DNA from: Gammaproteobacteria bacterium
GTDB lineage: Bacteria; Pseudomonadota; Gammaproteobacteria; Pseudomonadales; Pseudohongiellaceae
NCBI GenBank assembly: GCA_029253585.1
Contig: JAQWZF010000014.1
Span: 1 to 64,000 of the forward strand
DNA: 64,000 nt
Direction: 5' to 3'
Both the position numbers and the translations under genes were made by a program. Under the pieces are notes generated by a model. The model did no database searches, had not been told where the DNA came from, and saw only the letters and a list, made by a program, of their open reading frames with translations. Below, piece by piece: positions 34,522 through 45,300 of the stretch (positions are counted from its first letter, which is position 1; each line of letters opens with the position of its first letter).

Positions 34522-35862
34522 TTAGATTTCTGGCCAGGGAAATAGATCAACCGGAGGCACATTCAGGTTAACGTCATTGCCCCGCGCCATGACGAAGGTC
34601 GGCCTCATCAGCGCCGAGATATCTTCAAGCGGATTGCCGGCGGTGGCAATAATATCTGCATTTTTGCCAGCCTCTATGGTACCGGTAATGTCAGTCAGAT
34701 CCATCAGGTCTGCCGCATTGACAGTGGCGGAGATTAATATGTCCCGCTCTGCCATGCCCGCCTCGTTCATGAGCACCATCTCATAGGCGTTAGTTCCGTG
34801 ATCGTTCACACCCGCATCGGTACCAAAGGCAATCTTCACGCCTCGCTCGTAGGCGATCCTAAGCGCATTCCTCATTACCGGGCCGACTTCAAGCGCCTTC
34901 TGTCGAACCTCGGGAACGAAAAAATCGGGCCTCTCAGTGGCGATTCGCTCGACTGTGTAACCTGCAATCAGAGTCGGCACCAGATAGGCGCCTGTCTGAA
35001 CGAACAACTCGGCCGTTTCCTCGTCCAGATAGGAGCCGTGCTCTATGGAATCAACGCCTGCTCGCAGCGCCGCCTCCAAACCAATTTTCCCGTGTGCGTG
35101 AGCGGCGACTTTCCTGCCCATCGCATGCGCAGCCTGAACCAGCGCAACTTGTTCCTCATCGGTAAATTGCTGGCCTGTTCCTGTTGCGGTCTGACTCAGT
35201 ACGCCTCCTGTTGCTACATATTTTATGTGGTCGGCGCCATACTTCACTTGAGTCCGTACTGCCTTGCGGCACTCAGCCACGCCATCGCAAACTCCGGAAT
35301 GTGGATGAGGAAATATATCGTCTCGAAAACCACCGCCATCGCCATGTCCACCCGTTGGCGTTATCCCCTGACCTGCGGCTCTTATGCGCGGGCCCATTAC
35401 TATCCCTTGATTGATAGCATCGCGTAGAGCGAAGATTGCATTTCTATCACCGCCCACGTTCCTAATCGTTGTAAACCCGGCACGTAACGTGCGCATACCG
35501 AACTCAAGCCCCATCAGCGTGCTGAGTTGTGATGAACGCGTAACGCGAATTTCACGACCGTTTGGTTCCTGCTGACTGAGAATATGTGTATGTGCGTCAA
35601 TGAGGCCGGACATGACAAACTTATTTCTTAGATCAATCACCCTAGCGTTCGCCGCTCCGCTCACCTGTGATGGCAAGACATAGCCATCGCGTACTTCAAT
35701 AATCTCATTATTCCTAACAATGATACTTTGTTCTGACCTGACATCTTCACGCGCATCACTGAGCAGTGTGCCGGCATGAATGATTTTCCATTGATCAACC
35801 ACCTGCGCAGACAGAGCAGTGCTGAGAAGCATCGAAACCACAAACAGGATATTCCTTACCAT
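34522..35862 (-). CDS. Secreted metal-dependent amidohydrolase family protein
   Basis: This 446-residue protein has a signal peptide (cleavage near Ala19) and the amidohydrolase metal-site residues: His91 and His93 in DAHTHI, a probable carboxylated Lys214 in DHIKYVATGGV, His255/His257 in AHAHG, His275 in IEHGSYL and Asp349 in FGTDAG. The pattern is that of the imidazolonepropionase/Xaa-Pro-dipeptidase-like group, in which many exported members hydrolyse Xaa-Pro peptides or other amides. Substrate unknown. It is divergent from the TonB-receptor gene with a 576-nt gap, so peptide uptake could be linked (inference). Confidence 0.9.
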   Translation of the reverse strand: MVRNILFVVSMLLSTALSAQVVDQWKIIHAGTLLSDAREDVRSEQSIIVRNNEIIEVRDGYVLPSQVSGAANARVIDLRNKFVMSGLIDAHTHILSQQEPNGREIRVTRSSQLSTLMGLEFGMRTLRAGFTTIRNVGGDRNAIFALRDAINQGIVMGPRIRAAGQGITPTGGHGDGGGFRDDIFPHPHSGVCDGVAECRKAVRTQVKYGADHIKYVATGGVLSQTATGTGQQFTDEEQVALVQAAHAMGRKVAAHAHGKIGLEAALRAGVDSIEHGSYLDEETAELFVQTGAYLVPTLIAGYTVERIATERPDFFVPEVRQKALEVGPVMRNALRIAYERGVKIAFGTDAGVNDHGTNAYEMVLMNEAGMAERDILISATVNAADLMDLTDITGTIEAGKNADIIATAGNPLEDISALMRPTFVMARGNDVNLNVPPVDLFPWPEI

Positions 35863-36438
35863 GACAACCCCTTAGATTATTACGCTAGTTCGGAAATCAT
35901 GATAGCAAACAACGCTAAGACAATAGGCTCTAATTTGATACAGACAGAAGCTGCTCTATCTTTCGTGCGCTGATACTTGCGGCACGCCGGGCAACCTGCG
36001 CTTCTTCTCGAATCGCGACACTCTGAAGTTCATAGCTGGCAAGGATTTTCGCATCTAGGCTAAACATAGAACCCCCAAAAAGAAGAAACTATGAATTGTG
36101 GCCCGCAACCGGCTTGCAAATCGCAGTGGATTGCCGGTCTTTACGGGACAGAAACTACAAATAATTGGGGGTCAGCCACATCGCCACCAAGTTACCGAAC
36201 GTCTGTTCCATATAATTTAAAATGGGTTTATTTGTAGCACATTTGTGTATTTTTGTAACATTTTCAGCAATTTTTTGAGCTACTGGAATGGCTTTTTAGG
36301 AATGGTTGAGGGATCATTATTAGTGTGATATTAATAACCAGTCGCCCTATTCTGTATGCTCTGCTTAAAGCAATACGGCGGTTAACTGAAGATATAATCT
36401 TACTACAATAAAACACAAACTTTTCAGGGAGAAAAAGA
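35863..36438. other. Long intergenic region between divergent amidohydrolase and TonB-receptor genes
   Basis: About 575 bases without a gene-like frame. It must contain the promoters of both divergent genes. It is AT-rich near 36200-36330 upstream of the receptor. No operator can be named from the sequence alone, and no RNA gene was recognised. Confidence 0.45.
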
Positions 36439-39400
36439 ATGAATCCCCACAATTGTTCTAATAAATTTAAGCGCTCGATTCTCTATACCAGCGTAGCCTT
36501 GGGCATGCTGGCTACGCCATACTACGCTTCTGCACAGGATACAAATGTTGAAGAGGTCGTTGTGACCGGATCTTATATCCGACGCTCAGAGGGCATCATC
36601 GCCGCCTCTCCGATTACAACTCTTTCCGCAGATGACCTCGTTGCACAAGGCACGCTCAATATGGCCCAGGTTGTTCAAAACATGACGTTCAACAATGGCT
36701 CCGGTGTAACCAACTCGATTCAGGCCAGTGGCGCCTCGAGTAATAGCGCCGCCTTTAACCTACGCGGACTGGGTACGAGGGCAACGCTGCAGTTGATCGA
36801 CGGCAAGCGAGTAACCAACCCTAATGTGCAATGGCTTCTACCAAGCATTGCTATACAGCAGATGGATATCGTGACAGACGGAGCCGCCGCGCTATACGGC
36901 ACCGATGCCGTGGCGGGCGTTGTCAACATACTGCCTTACAAGTCCTATGAAGGACTGAAGATTGAACATTTCAACGAAGAAGATTCTCGTGGAGACTTCA
37001 GAGACCAGACCACATCGTTTCTTTGGGGCAAAGACCTTGGCCGAGGAGTTGATATTGTAGCTGCGGGCTCTTTCAGGCACAACGGCACACTTCATTGGAC
37101 CGACAGACCCAAACTCGCCTTAGCTGGCCTGACCGACAACAGCGGCTCCAACCCCGCTAACTGGAATGTGCCCCAGCGTGATGATAATGGCGCGCTCCTC
37201 GGCACTACCAAAAGTACTCCGGACCCTATCTGTGGCACAGACCCTGTGACAGATCCTCTGGTACAGGGCGGCAATAAATTCGGAACCCTCGCCCTGGGGC
37301 GTTGCTGGTTTCCCTTTGCAGACACTAGAGATTTCGTAGAGCAAAAGACTCAAGCCTCACTGTATTCCAATATCAATTGGGAAGTGAATGAAGATCTATC
37401 CCTGACAGGTCAAGTTTTGTGGGGTAGATGGCAAGGTCACGGACGCCAGAATCAGGGAAATCCGGGTACCCGGTTTGGCGATTTGCCCACCGTGCGCGGC
37501 GAATTGCCGGGCAATCCTTACAGAGCTGTTGCAGGTGACGGCCGCGATCTGTTTGCTCAGCCGCTGCTCGATGGCAACGGCATGATACTCAGCGACCCCT
37601 ATGGCAATCAGCAGCCACTGCGTGATGCCAACGGCGCCGTAGTTCTAGCCGGTAACCAATTCGCTAATATAGCTAACGACCCGAACGGCGGTGTACCATT
37701 TAACGAAGATGTGCCGTTTAGTAGTGCCTGGCTGCCTTTTGGCCTCGCCAACACTAACCCATCAATATTCGGCGGGCCCGATAGCGACCAGATTAGCCGC
37801 AAGGAGAATGACGAGCGTGATATGCGCCTAGCTTTCGGCGCCGACTTTACCGTGCCTTATCTAGACGGATGGGAAGGCTCTGCAGACTATATGTTTGGCC
37901 AGCGCAACGTAGTTAGCGCACAGACTCAGCACTTTAGCTTCAGCGCGGTAGAAAATGGCCTCAATTGTGACCAGGTTAATGACGCCGGCGCCTGTTTCAA
38001 CCCGTTCGGCGCTGCCGATAATTCACCGATGCGCACTCCGCAGGCCGTAGCAGACGCTATCTATACGCGTGATCGCGTAGACAACAAAGACACGCTGCAG
38101 ACCTTCGATCTGGTCATCAACGGCACCATCGCCCCGGGTGGCTTCGAGTTACCGGGCGGCACAATCGGCGCAGCATTCGGCTATCAACGTCGTGATGAAA
38201 CCGATGAGAACGTACCAACTTGGCATCAACAACGCGATGATCGCCTGAACAGTATCGGAGCCTATCCGACAAAATTCAGCCGCACCAGCGACTCGTACTT
38301 TGCCGAGTTCTCGTTCCCGATTCTTGATAACCTTGAGATCAGCGCCTCGGTGCGTGATGAGCAATTCAGTACTGGCCAGGGCGATGTCGTTAGCAAGTTC
38401 GGTATCACTTACTCGCCTACTGACTGGGTGACACTGCGAGCTACTCAAGGCGAGGCCTTTATTGTGCCAACCCTGAATCAGCTTAACGCGCCAGACTCCT
38501 GCTCCCTTAGTAACGTGGATGACCTCTTCACCACATTCTCGGGCTTCATCACTTCCTGTAGAACGGGTAACTCGAACCTAGTTTCGGAGACTTCGGACAG
38601 CACGTCATTCGGCATCGATTTAATACCAATGGATGGTCTGGACATACACCTAACCTACAGTGAAACTGACTTCGTAGACCGGATTGTGGACACTACGACT
38701 CAGGATATCGTGAGAGCGGATTTTGCGAAATTTCAGGAAACAACAGGCTTTGCTGCTACTAGTGCACAGCCTTACCCATCGATAGCTCAACTCACGGCTT
38801 GGGTAGCCAATCCACTATCGGATCCGCGTATTCAGCGTGACCCTATGGATATCGAAACCACTACTCGCATCAACCGCAGCGAAACCAATGCGTCGACTAT
38901 GCTGGTTAAAGCCTGGGATATCCAAGCTAACTACAGTTTCGACCTGGGCGCGTTCGGCTTGGGTAGCTGGGGTAATTTCCGCACAGGTTTGAGTGCCACC
39001 TATGTGGATACCTACACTTGGCAGGAGTCTAGTCTAACTCCAGTGCGTGAAGCGAAGGGTAATCAGAATAACTCCTTCGGCGCGGTGCCGGTTATTCCTG
39101 AGTGGCGAGCCAATGCAAACATTGGCTGGTCGCTTGGACACCATGGCTTTAACGCTACTGTACGCTACATCGACGAGGTGATCTTCGACGCAAACGAGTT
39201 TAGCTTTCAGCGCTTTCTGCGTCCTCAAAACCTCTGGACTTCTACCGACGTAGTACGTGCCTGGACCCAGACCGATATGTTCTATACCTATAGCGACTTA
39301 GAGCTATTCGGTGGTTCGGCAGGAATAAGCATAGGTGCGCGTAACGTATTTGATCGCGAAGCGCAGAAGACTGGCATGATTGCAGGAGCTATCTCGCAGA

Positions 39401-39453
39401 TTCAGAACCCATTAGGGCGTATTCTCTATGCACGCGTTAACTATGAGTTCTAA
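36439..39453 (+). CDS. TonB-dependent receptor
   Basis: This 1004-residue outer-membrane protein has a signal peptide (to about Ala32), a TonB box (VEEVVVTGSYIRRS), a plug domain with LQLIDGKRVTNP and IVTDGAAALYGTDAVAGVVNI, and a large barrel ending in an aromatic residue (RILYARVNYEF). Such receptors bring peptides, glycans or chelates across the outer membrane using TonB energy. The plug starts SPITTLSADDLVAQGT, typical of the large oar-like/iron-independent receptors of marine Gammaproteobacteria. A GGGAG ribosome site precedes the ATG. It is transcribed alone and followed by a terminator. Substrate not predictable. Confidence 0.93.
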   Translation: MNPHNCSNKFKRSILYTSVALGMLATPYYASAQDTNVEEVVVTGSYIRRSEGIIAASPITTLSADDLVAQGTLNMAQVVQNMTFNNGSGVTNSIQASGASSNSAAFNLRGLGTRATLQLIDGKRVTNPNVQWLLPSIAIQQMDIVTDGAAALYGTDAVAGVVNILPYKSYEGLKIEHFNEEDSRGDFRDQTTSFLWGKDLGRGVDIVAAGSFRHNGTLHWTDRPKLALAGLTDNSGSNPANWNVPQRDDNGALLGTTKSTPDPICGTDPVTDPLVQGGNKFGTLALGRCWFPFADTRDFVEQKTQASLYSNINWEVNEDLSLTGQVLWGRWQGHGRQNQGNPGTRFGDLPTVRGELPGNPYRAVAGDGRDLFAQPLLDGNGMILSDPYGNQQPLRDANGAVVLAGNQFANIANDPNGGVPFNEDVPFSSAWLPFGLANTNPSIFGGPDSDQISRKENDERDMRLAFGADFTVPYLDGWEGSADYMFGQRNVVSAQTQHFSFSAVENGLNCDQVNDAGACFNPFGAADNSPMRTPQAVADAIYTRDRVDNKDTLQTFDLVINGTIAPGGFELPGGTIGAAFGYQRRDETDENVPTWHQQRDDRLNSIGAYPTKFSRTSDSYFAEFSFPILDNLEISASVRDEQFSTGQGDVVSKFGITYSPTDWVTLRATQGEAFIVPTLNQLNAPDSCSLSNVDDLFTTFSGFITSCRTGNSNLVSETSDSTSFGIDLIPMDGLDIHLTYSETDFVDRIVDTTTQDIVRADFAKFQETTGFAATSAQPYPSIAQLTAWVANPLSDPRIQRDPMDIETTTRINRSETNASTMLVKAWDIQANYSFDLGAFGLGSWGNFRTGLSATYVDTYTWQESSLTPVREAKGNQNNSFGAVPVIPEWRANANIGWSLGHHGFNATVRYIDEVIFDANEFSFQRFLRPQNLWTSTDVVRAWTQTDMFYTYSDLELFGGSAGISIGARNVFDREAQKTGMIAGAISQIQNPLGRILYARVNYEF

Positions 39454-39520
39454 GATCTTGCAGATATAGCGAGAACCGGAAGGCGTGTTTGTTCTTAGAA
39501 GCACGTCCTCTTTGAAGAGA

Positions 39521-39551
39521 AGCCCAGAGATAGATTGCTGGGCTTTTTTTT
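39521..39551 (+). terminator. Intrinsic terminator of the TonB-receptor gene
   Basis: AGCCCAG (39521-39527) pairs with CTGGGCT (39538-39544), followed by a run of T. It lies about 70 nt after the receptor stop codon. Confidence 0.85.
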
Positions 39552-39653
39552 GCATCCATAAAAGTAACGCTAGTATGAACTGCTACTCGGGCAGAGCCCG
39601 CAGCAGGCACCAATGCTTTAAATGCTTATACTAATCCCCCGTTATGCCCTACC

Positions 39654-40311
39654 ATGACACTCACTGTTAAAGACATTCAAGACGCTGCGACTCGAATCGC
39701 CCCGGCAATAATAGATACCCGCTTCGAGCAATCGCAGACTCTGTCGGCCATGGCTGGCACTGATCTCTATCTGAAATTCGAAAATTTTCAATTGACCGCT
39801 TCCTTCAAAGACCGCGGCGCCCTTAACAAATCACTGCTTCTTAAGAAGCAGGGCTAGGTGAAAGGCGTTATCGCCATGTCTGCGGGAAATCATGCCAAGG
39901 CCGTTGCCTATCATGCTGAGCGCCTGCGCATACCTGCCACCATCGTAATGTCCAAGAACACACCCAATGTGAAGGTTAAGGATACAAAGAGCTTTGACGC
40001 CAGAGTTGTCCTCAGTGGCGACAATTTAGACGAGGCTGCAGCTCATGCGCAACAGATCGCCGAATCCGAACATCTGACCTTCGTTCATCCCTATAACGAT
40101 GTAGACATCATAGCAGGCCAGGGAACTGTGGCACTGGAGATACTGCAGGCCCAGCCAGACCTAGACAGCATCGTCGCGCCTGTTGGCGAGGATGCCTATC
40201 AAGAAAGCAGACCTGTACCTGACAGTAGAGACAAGAGACGCCGCACAGAATCAGGAAATTCTCACACGCCTCAAGGAACTGGGATACAACGCAGAGTTGT
40301 TGGCCAAGTAG
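39654..40311 (+). pseudogene. Threonine/serine dehydratase pseudogene: in-frame stop, internal deletion and frame change
   Basis: The first frame encodes the N-terminus of a PLP-dependent threonine dehydratase, with FENFQLTASFKDRGA and its Schiff-base Lys, then TAG at 39855. The frame continues with GVIAMSAGNHAKAVAYHAERLRIPATIVM and VHPYNDVDIIAGQGTVALEIL up to LDSIVAPVG. After that, the next frame resumes with KKADLYLTVETRDAAQNQEIL and ends in KELGYNAELLAK, the ACT-like C-terminal regulatory tail. Roughly 150 or more residues between these parts, including the PLP-phosphate Gly loop, are missing. So one stop plus one large deletion have inactivated it. Confidence 0.88.
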
Positions 40312-40370
40312 CCTTTCTCATCGATCGCAATGAAAACTTGCGCAGCGACTGGCTCTAAAGACTTGTTAAG

Positions 40371-41264
40371 TTATGTAGCGGCTATCAATAGAACAACGCT
40401 TATCGCGACCAGCACGATACCCAGACATTCCTTCAACGTGATTCTTTCCCCAAAGTAGAAGTAAGTTATTAGAAGCGTTACTACAAATTCCGTCTGCCCG
40501 AGAGTTTTGACAAGAGCCGCATCCTGCAGACTCATCGCCGTAAACCATCCCACCGACCCTGCCAGAGAAGTGAAGCCTATGAACAGGCAGGACTTCCATC
40601 GAATAATCAGCAAGAATAATTGATCGCGCTCCCTAAGCAATACATACAAAAGGCACATTACGGTCTGAATGCTCACCATAAATAGCAGCACCGTAGATGC
40701 GCTCAACAGCCTTGACACATCCAATGACAGAGATGCCTCTCGAATCCATAGAGATGCCAGGGCAAAAACAAGGCCCGCCCCGACTCCATACTTGATGCTC
40801 TCATTCTCCGTCAGGTCACGCAGACTAAGCTTCCAGTTACTAGCGACAAGAACGCCTGCTACGCCGACGAGAACCGATAGATAGGCCGTGATGCTTAGTA
40901 GTGCAGAAAAGAATACGGCGCCGAGAATAGCCGTTAGCAATGCCTCCGTCTTCGCCAGCGCAGTTCCAACAGCGAAGTTACGCAGCGTCAGTGCCTTGAT
41001 CAAGAACACGGTGGCGAAGATCTGCGCTACTGCGGCCAAAATTGCGGCTCGATAGAACACTACGTTGCCGGTGATGGCTTCGCCTTGATAGAAATTCTTT
41101 AGAACCAGAAAATACAAAACTGCAAAGGGCAGACCAAATAGATAGCGCGCGAGCGTTGCCGCTAGCACGCTAATGCTCTGCGCGACCTGTTTCTGCGCGG
41201 CAGTGCGAACCGACTGCATAACGACAGCTAGTAATGTAAATACTATCCAGGCTTCCATGGTCAC
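40371..41264 (-). CDS. EamA/DMT-family membrane transporter
   Basis: This 297-residue protein has about ten predicted membrane helices in two EamA repeats of about 140 residues. Typical parts are YLFGLPFAVLYF in the first repeat and ALVKTLGQTEFVVTLLITYFYFGERITLKECLGIVLVAISVVLL in shortened form near the end, where the Gly-Glu pair marks the conserved loop. DMT transporters export amino acids, metabolites or drugs. The frame begins with GTG at 41264; the ATG two codons later is an equally good start. No neighbour suggests a substrate. Confidence 0.85.
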   Translation of the reverse strand: MTMEAWIVFTLLAVVMQSVRTAAQKQVAQSISVLAATLARYLFGLPFAVLYFLVLKNFYQGEAITGNVVFYRAAILAAVAQIFATVFLIKALTLRNFAVGTALAKTEALLTAILGAVFFSALLSITAYLSVLVGVAGVLVASNWKLSLRDLTENESIKYGVGAGLVFALASLWIREASLSLDVSRLLSASTVLLFMVSIQTVMCLLYVLLRERDQLFLLIIRWKSCLFIGFTSLAGSVGWFTAMSLQDAALVKTLGQTEFVVTLLITYFYFGERITLKECLGIVLVAISVVLLIAAT

Positions 41265-41417
41265 ACTATACCGAAGAGCTCTGGGAAAACCTAAAGCAGG
41301 AAAGGAGAAAGAAGAAAGGATGCTAGCGAGTTAGCCTGTCAGCGAAGCCGAAGCACTTGGCGAATCGCCTATGCGTGCTAGAATCATGGCTCAATCGATT
41401 GAATCTTCGTTCACAAA

Positions 41418-42329
41418 ATGGGGAAAACAATGTACCTGAAAATTCAGCTTGCTGCGGTCAGACACAAATTTGTCATTCCATTTTTCTTACTCCTGTGCAG
41501 CGCAGCCTTTGCCGCCGAACGCACTGAGAGAACGATCGATATTGGACATGCCCAGCTGCAGGTCGAAGTGTGGGAATCTACCTTAAGCAATGATGAAACC
41601 ATCATCGCCCTGCCCGGCTCCGGCGGCGATATTACCCGCTATAAGTATCTCGCTCCACTTCTTGCCGACGCCGGCTACCGTGTCGTCGCGGTAAATCAGC
41701 GCGGGATAATGGGTAGCACCGGCGAGCTGGAGGGACTGACACTCTATGACTATGCTGCAGATCTAATCGCCATTATCGATGCCATTGAATTAGAAAAAGC
41801 GCATCTGCTTGGGTGGGCACTGGGCAATAGAACCTCCCGCGCCGCTGCCACCGACTATCCCGAGCGAGTCTCCAGCATCTCCCTCATTGCGGCGGGAGGC
41901 CTCGCCAAGCCATTGACCACCCCGGGCGAGCTTGGCAGCCTGTTGGGTGACTCAACTCTGTCCGAGACCGAAAAATTTCAACTGGCAAGACGAACACTTT
42001 TTTCACCACAGACTCAGGATGAGCTGGTTCTGGACTATGTCAGAGGCCTAAATTACTGGCCCGAGGCGCGGCACTCCCAGAGACAGGCGAACCAAGCCAC
42101 GCCGCTAGAGCAGTGGTGGGCGGGTGGCAGCGGACCCATGCTGATAGTCCAGGGTGTAGATGACAAGACTGCCCCACCGGAGAATGGCAGACGCATGAAG
42201 GAAGAATTCGGTGATCGAATTACCCTGGCCAACCTGCAGGCGGCCGGCCATGCGATGGGACTGGAAAAGCCTGAAGAAACCGCCGATGCGATACTCACCT
42301 TTCTTGGCAAACACCCCATATCCCCGTGA
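41418..42329 (+). CDS. Secreted alpha/beta hydrolase-fold protein with Ala at the nucleophile position
   Basis: This 303-residue protein has a signal peptide and an alpha/beta hydrolase fold: IIALPGSGGD for the oxyanion region, VVAVNQRGIMGS for strand 4, the elbow HLLGWALGNRTSRAA, then MLIVQGVDDKTAPPENG for the acid and AAGHAMGLEKP for the His. The nucleophile elbow reads G-W-A-L-G, with Ala (codon GCA) where Ser, Asp or Cys is expected. Homologues with GHAxGNR at this point exist, so the change may define a subfamily that is not a classical hydrolase. The Met at 41430, preceded by GGGGAAAAC, is a possible start instead of 41418. Confidence 0.8.
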   Translation: MGKTMYLKIQLAAVRHKFVIPFFLLLCSAAFAAERTERTIDIGHAQLQVEVWESTLSNDETIIALPGSGGDITRYKYLAPLLADAGYRVVAVNQRGIMGSTGELEGLTLYDYAADLIAIIDAIELEKAHLLGWALGNRTSRAAATDYPERVSSISLIAAGGLAKPLTTPGELGSLLGDSTLSETEKFQLARRTLFSPQTQDELVLDYVRGLNYWPEARHSQRQANQATPLEQWWAGGSGPMLIVQGVDDKTAPPENGRRMKEEFGDRITLANLQAAGHAMGLEKPEETADAILTFLGKHPISP

Positions 42330-42394
42330 ACTGGCTACCATAGTGCGCTAGACTATTGCTCCTCAAGACGGAGCGTAAGATCAGGGGCCTACCA

Positions 42395-45300
42395 TTGTCA
42401 GCAGCATCTCTTAATGAAACAGCGAAGACTTTATCTACGCCGCCATCGAAGCGACAGTGGCTTCGTTTTGTTACTGCCGCCAGCTTATTCGATGGCCACG
42501 ATGCGGCAATCAACATCATGCGCCGCATTCTGCAATCTAGTGGTGCCGAAGTTATTCACCTCGCTCACAATCGCTCAGTTCAGGACATCGTCGAGGCTGC
42601 GATTCAAGAAGACGTCGATGCAATCGCTATCAGCTCCTATCAGGGCGGACATATCGAGTATTTTAAATACCTCGTAGACCGACTCCGCGAACTGGGAGCC
42701 GATCATATAAAAATTTTTGGTGGCGGCGGTGGCGTTATCATTCCCGCCGAGATTGAAGAATTACACGACTATGGCGTAACCCGCATCTACTCCCCTAACG
42801 ATGGGCAGGCTATTGGGTTGCAGGGCATGATCGATGACATGCTAGATCGCTGCGGCAGAGGCAAGAGCCGCCCCGCCGCTCCCAATCTAACACAGCTGGA
42901 CGGGGGTGACAGGCTCATCCTGATTCGCGTTATCACCGGTATCGAGAATGAAGAATATGCCGATCAAGAACTCCTATCCCTAAAGCAGCAAGCATCGACA
43001 CAGGTGAAAACGCCCATTCTCGGAATCACGGGAACCGGGGGTGCCGGCAAGTCTTCATCGACGGATGAAATCATACGGCGTTTTCGTCAGGACAGCAGCG
43101 ACTCCCTGAAGATTGCTGTGCTGGCTATCGACCCAACAAGAAAAAAGACAGGTGGCGCCTTGCTTGGTGACCGGATTCGAATGAATGCCATCGGTCATCC
43201 AAATATATTCATGCGATCCGTCGCCACCAGAGATTCTTCCGTCGAGATACCCGAGAAGCTAAGCGAAATTGTTGCCGCAATAAAAGTTTCCGGCTTCGAC
43301 CTGATCATTATTGAGACCCCCGGAATCGGCCAAGGTGATGCCGGCATCGTGCCCTTCGTAGATACTTCCCTGTATGTAATGACTCCCGAATTTGGCGCCG
43401 CCAGCCAACTGGAAAAGATCGATATGCTGGATTATGCGGACGTATTTGCGATCAACAAATTCGACCGCAAGGGAAGCGAGGATGCGCTAAGAGATGTTTG
43501 CAAGCAGGTGCAACGTAATCGCGAAGCCTTTACGCAGATGCCAGATGAAATGCCCGTCTTCGGAACGATCGCATCGAAGTTTAATGATGACGGCATAACT
43601 GCCCTGTATCAGGCCCTGGTACCGCTACTGCGTACACAAGGGCTACCAGATTATGCACAAACCATCGCAGCAATTAACGTGAAGAGATCGACGCAGACGA
43701 GCCTAATAATTCCTGCGCAGCAACAGCGCTATCTTGCAGAGATCGCGGAGATAGTGCGCGACTATCATGAGCAGGTGAGAACTCAGTCACAGCTTGCGCG
43801 TGAGCGACAACAACTCATCGCCAGCAAGGCCATGCTGGATTCGGACTCTAAGGATAGCTCTGTATTGGATGAACTGATCGCAGCCAAAGACAATGCAATG
43901 GATGAAAAGGCTAAGCGCCTGCTAGACGCTTGGCCACAACTGAGATTAGACTACGCCAAAGACGAGTATGTCGTTAAGGTGCGCGATAGCGAACTTCATA
44001 CCGCACTATTTCATACCTCACTCTCAGGCACGAAGATAAGCCGCGTGGCACTGCCTAACTATCAAGACCATGGCCAACTATTGCAGTGGCTATTACTAGA
44101 GAACGTACCGGGGCGTTTCCCCTTTACCGCTGGCGTATTCCGATTCAAGCGTGAGTCTGAAGATCCGACACGCATGTTTGCCGGAGAAGGCGATGCGTTT
44201 CGCACCAATCGTCGCTTCAAACAACTCTCTGAACATTCGGCGGCGAAGAGGCTTTCTACCGCCTTCGATTCCGTGACTCTATATGGCTTCGACCCGGCCA
44301 CGCAGCCGGACATCTATGGCAAGGTTGGAAATTCTGGCGTGTCGATTGCCACCCTCGACGACATGAAAGAACTCTATAAGGGCTTCGACCTAAGCAGCCC
44401 TAACACATCGGTATCGATGACTATCAATGGCCCAGCGCCGACGATACTGGCCATGTATATGAATGCCGCCATAGATCAACAGTTTGATCAATTTCGAAGC
44501 GAGAACGGCGCTGCGCCCAATGACGATCAGTACCAAATAATAAAGGCGCGTGCCTTAGAGAATGTTCGCGGTACGGTTCAGGCAGATATTCTCAAGGAAG
44601 ACCAGGGGCAGAATACCTGCATCTTCTCCACCGAATTCAGCCTCAAGCTAATGGGCGACATTCAGGAATACTTTAGCGCGAATAAGATTCGAAACTTCTA
44701 TTCGGTCTCTATCTCGGGATACCACATCGCCGAGGCAGGCGCGAACCCGGTCTCGCAGCTTGCATTCACCCTATCTAACGGTTTTACTTTCGTCGAGGCG
44801 TATATTGCCCGCGGCATGAAGGTTGACGATTTCGCCCACAATCTTTCGTTCTTTTTCTCCAACGGAATGGATCCCGAATACACGGTACTGGGCAGGGTCG
44901 CACGCCGAATCTGGTCTACTGCCATGCGCTTTAAGTATAACGCGAGCGAACAAAGTCAGAAGTTGAAATATCATATTCAAACCTCAGGCAGGTCTCTGCA
45001 TGCCCAGGAGATGTCCTTCAACGACATACGCACTACACTGCAGGCATTGATCGCAGTCTATGACAATTGCAACAGCCTACACACCAACGCCTACGATGAG
45101 GCCGTAACCACACCTACCGAGGAATCGGTGCGGCGAGCCATGGCGATACAGCTGATCATCAATAAGGAGTGGGGGCTGGCGGTCAATGAAAACTCCAATC
45201 AAGGCTCTTTTATCATCGAGGAGCTGACCGATCTGGTTGAGGAAGCGGTACTACAGGAGTTCGAGCGTATTTCCGAACGCGGCGGCGTGCTGGGCGCGAT

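Noticed and set aside
34798..35427. 209-codon plus-strand frame opposite the amidohydrolase
   Set aside because: It is a shadow of the amidohydrolase gene, which has all its metal ligands; the shadow protein has no domain.
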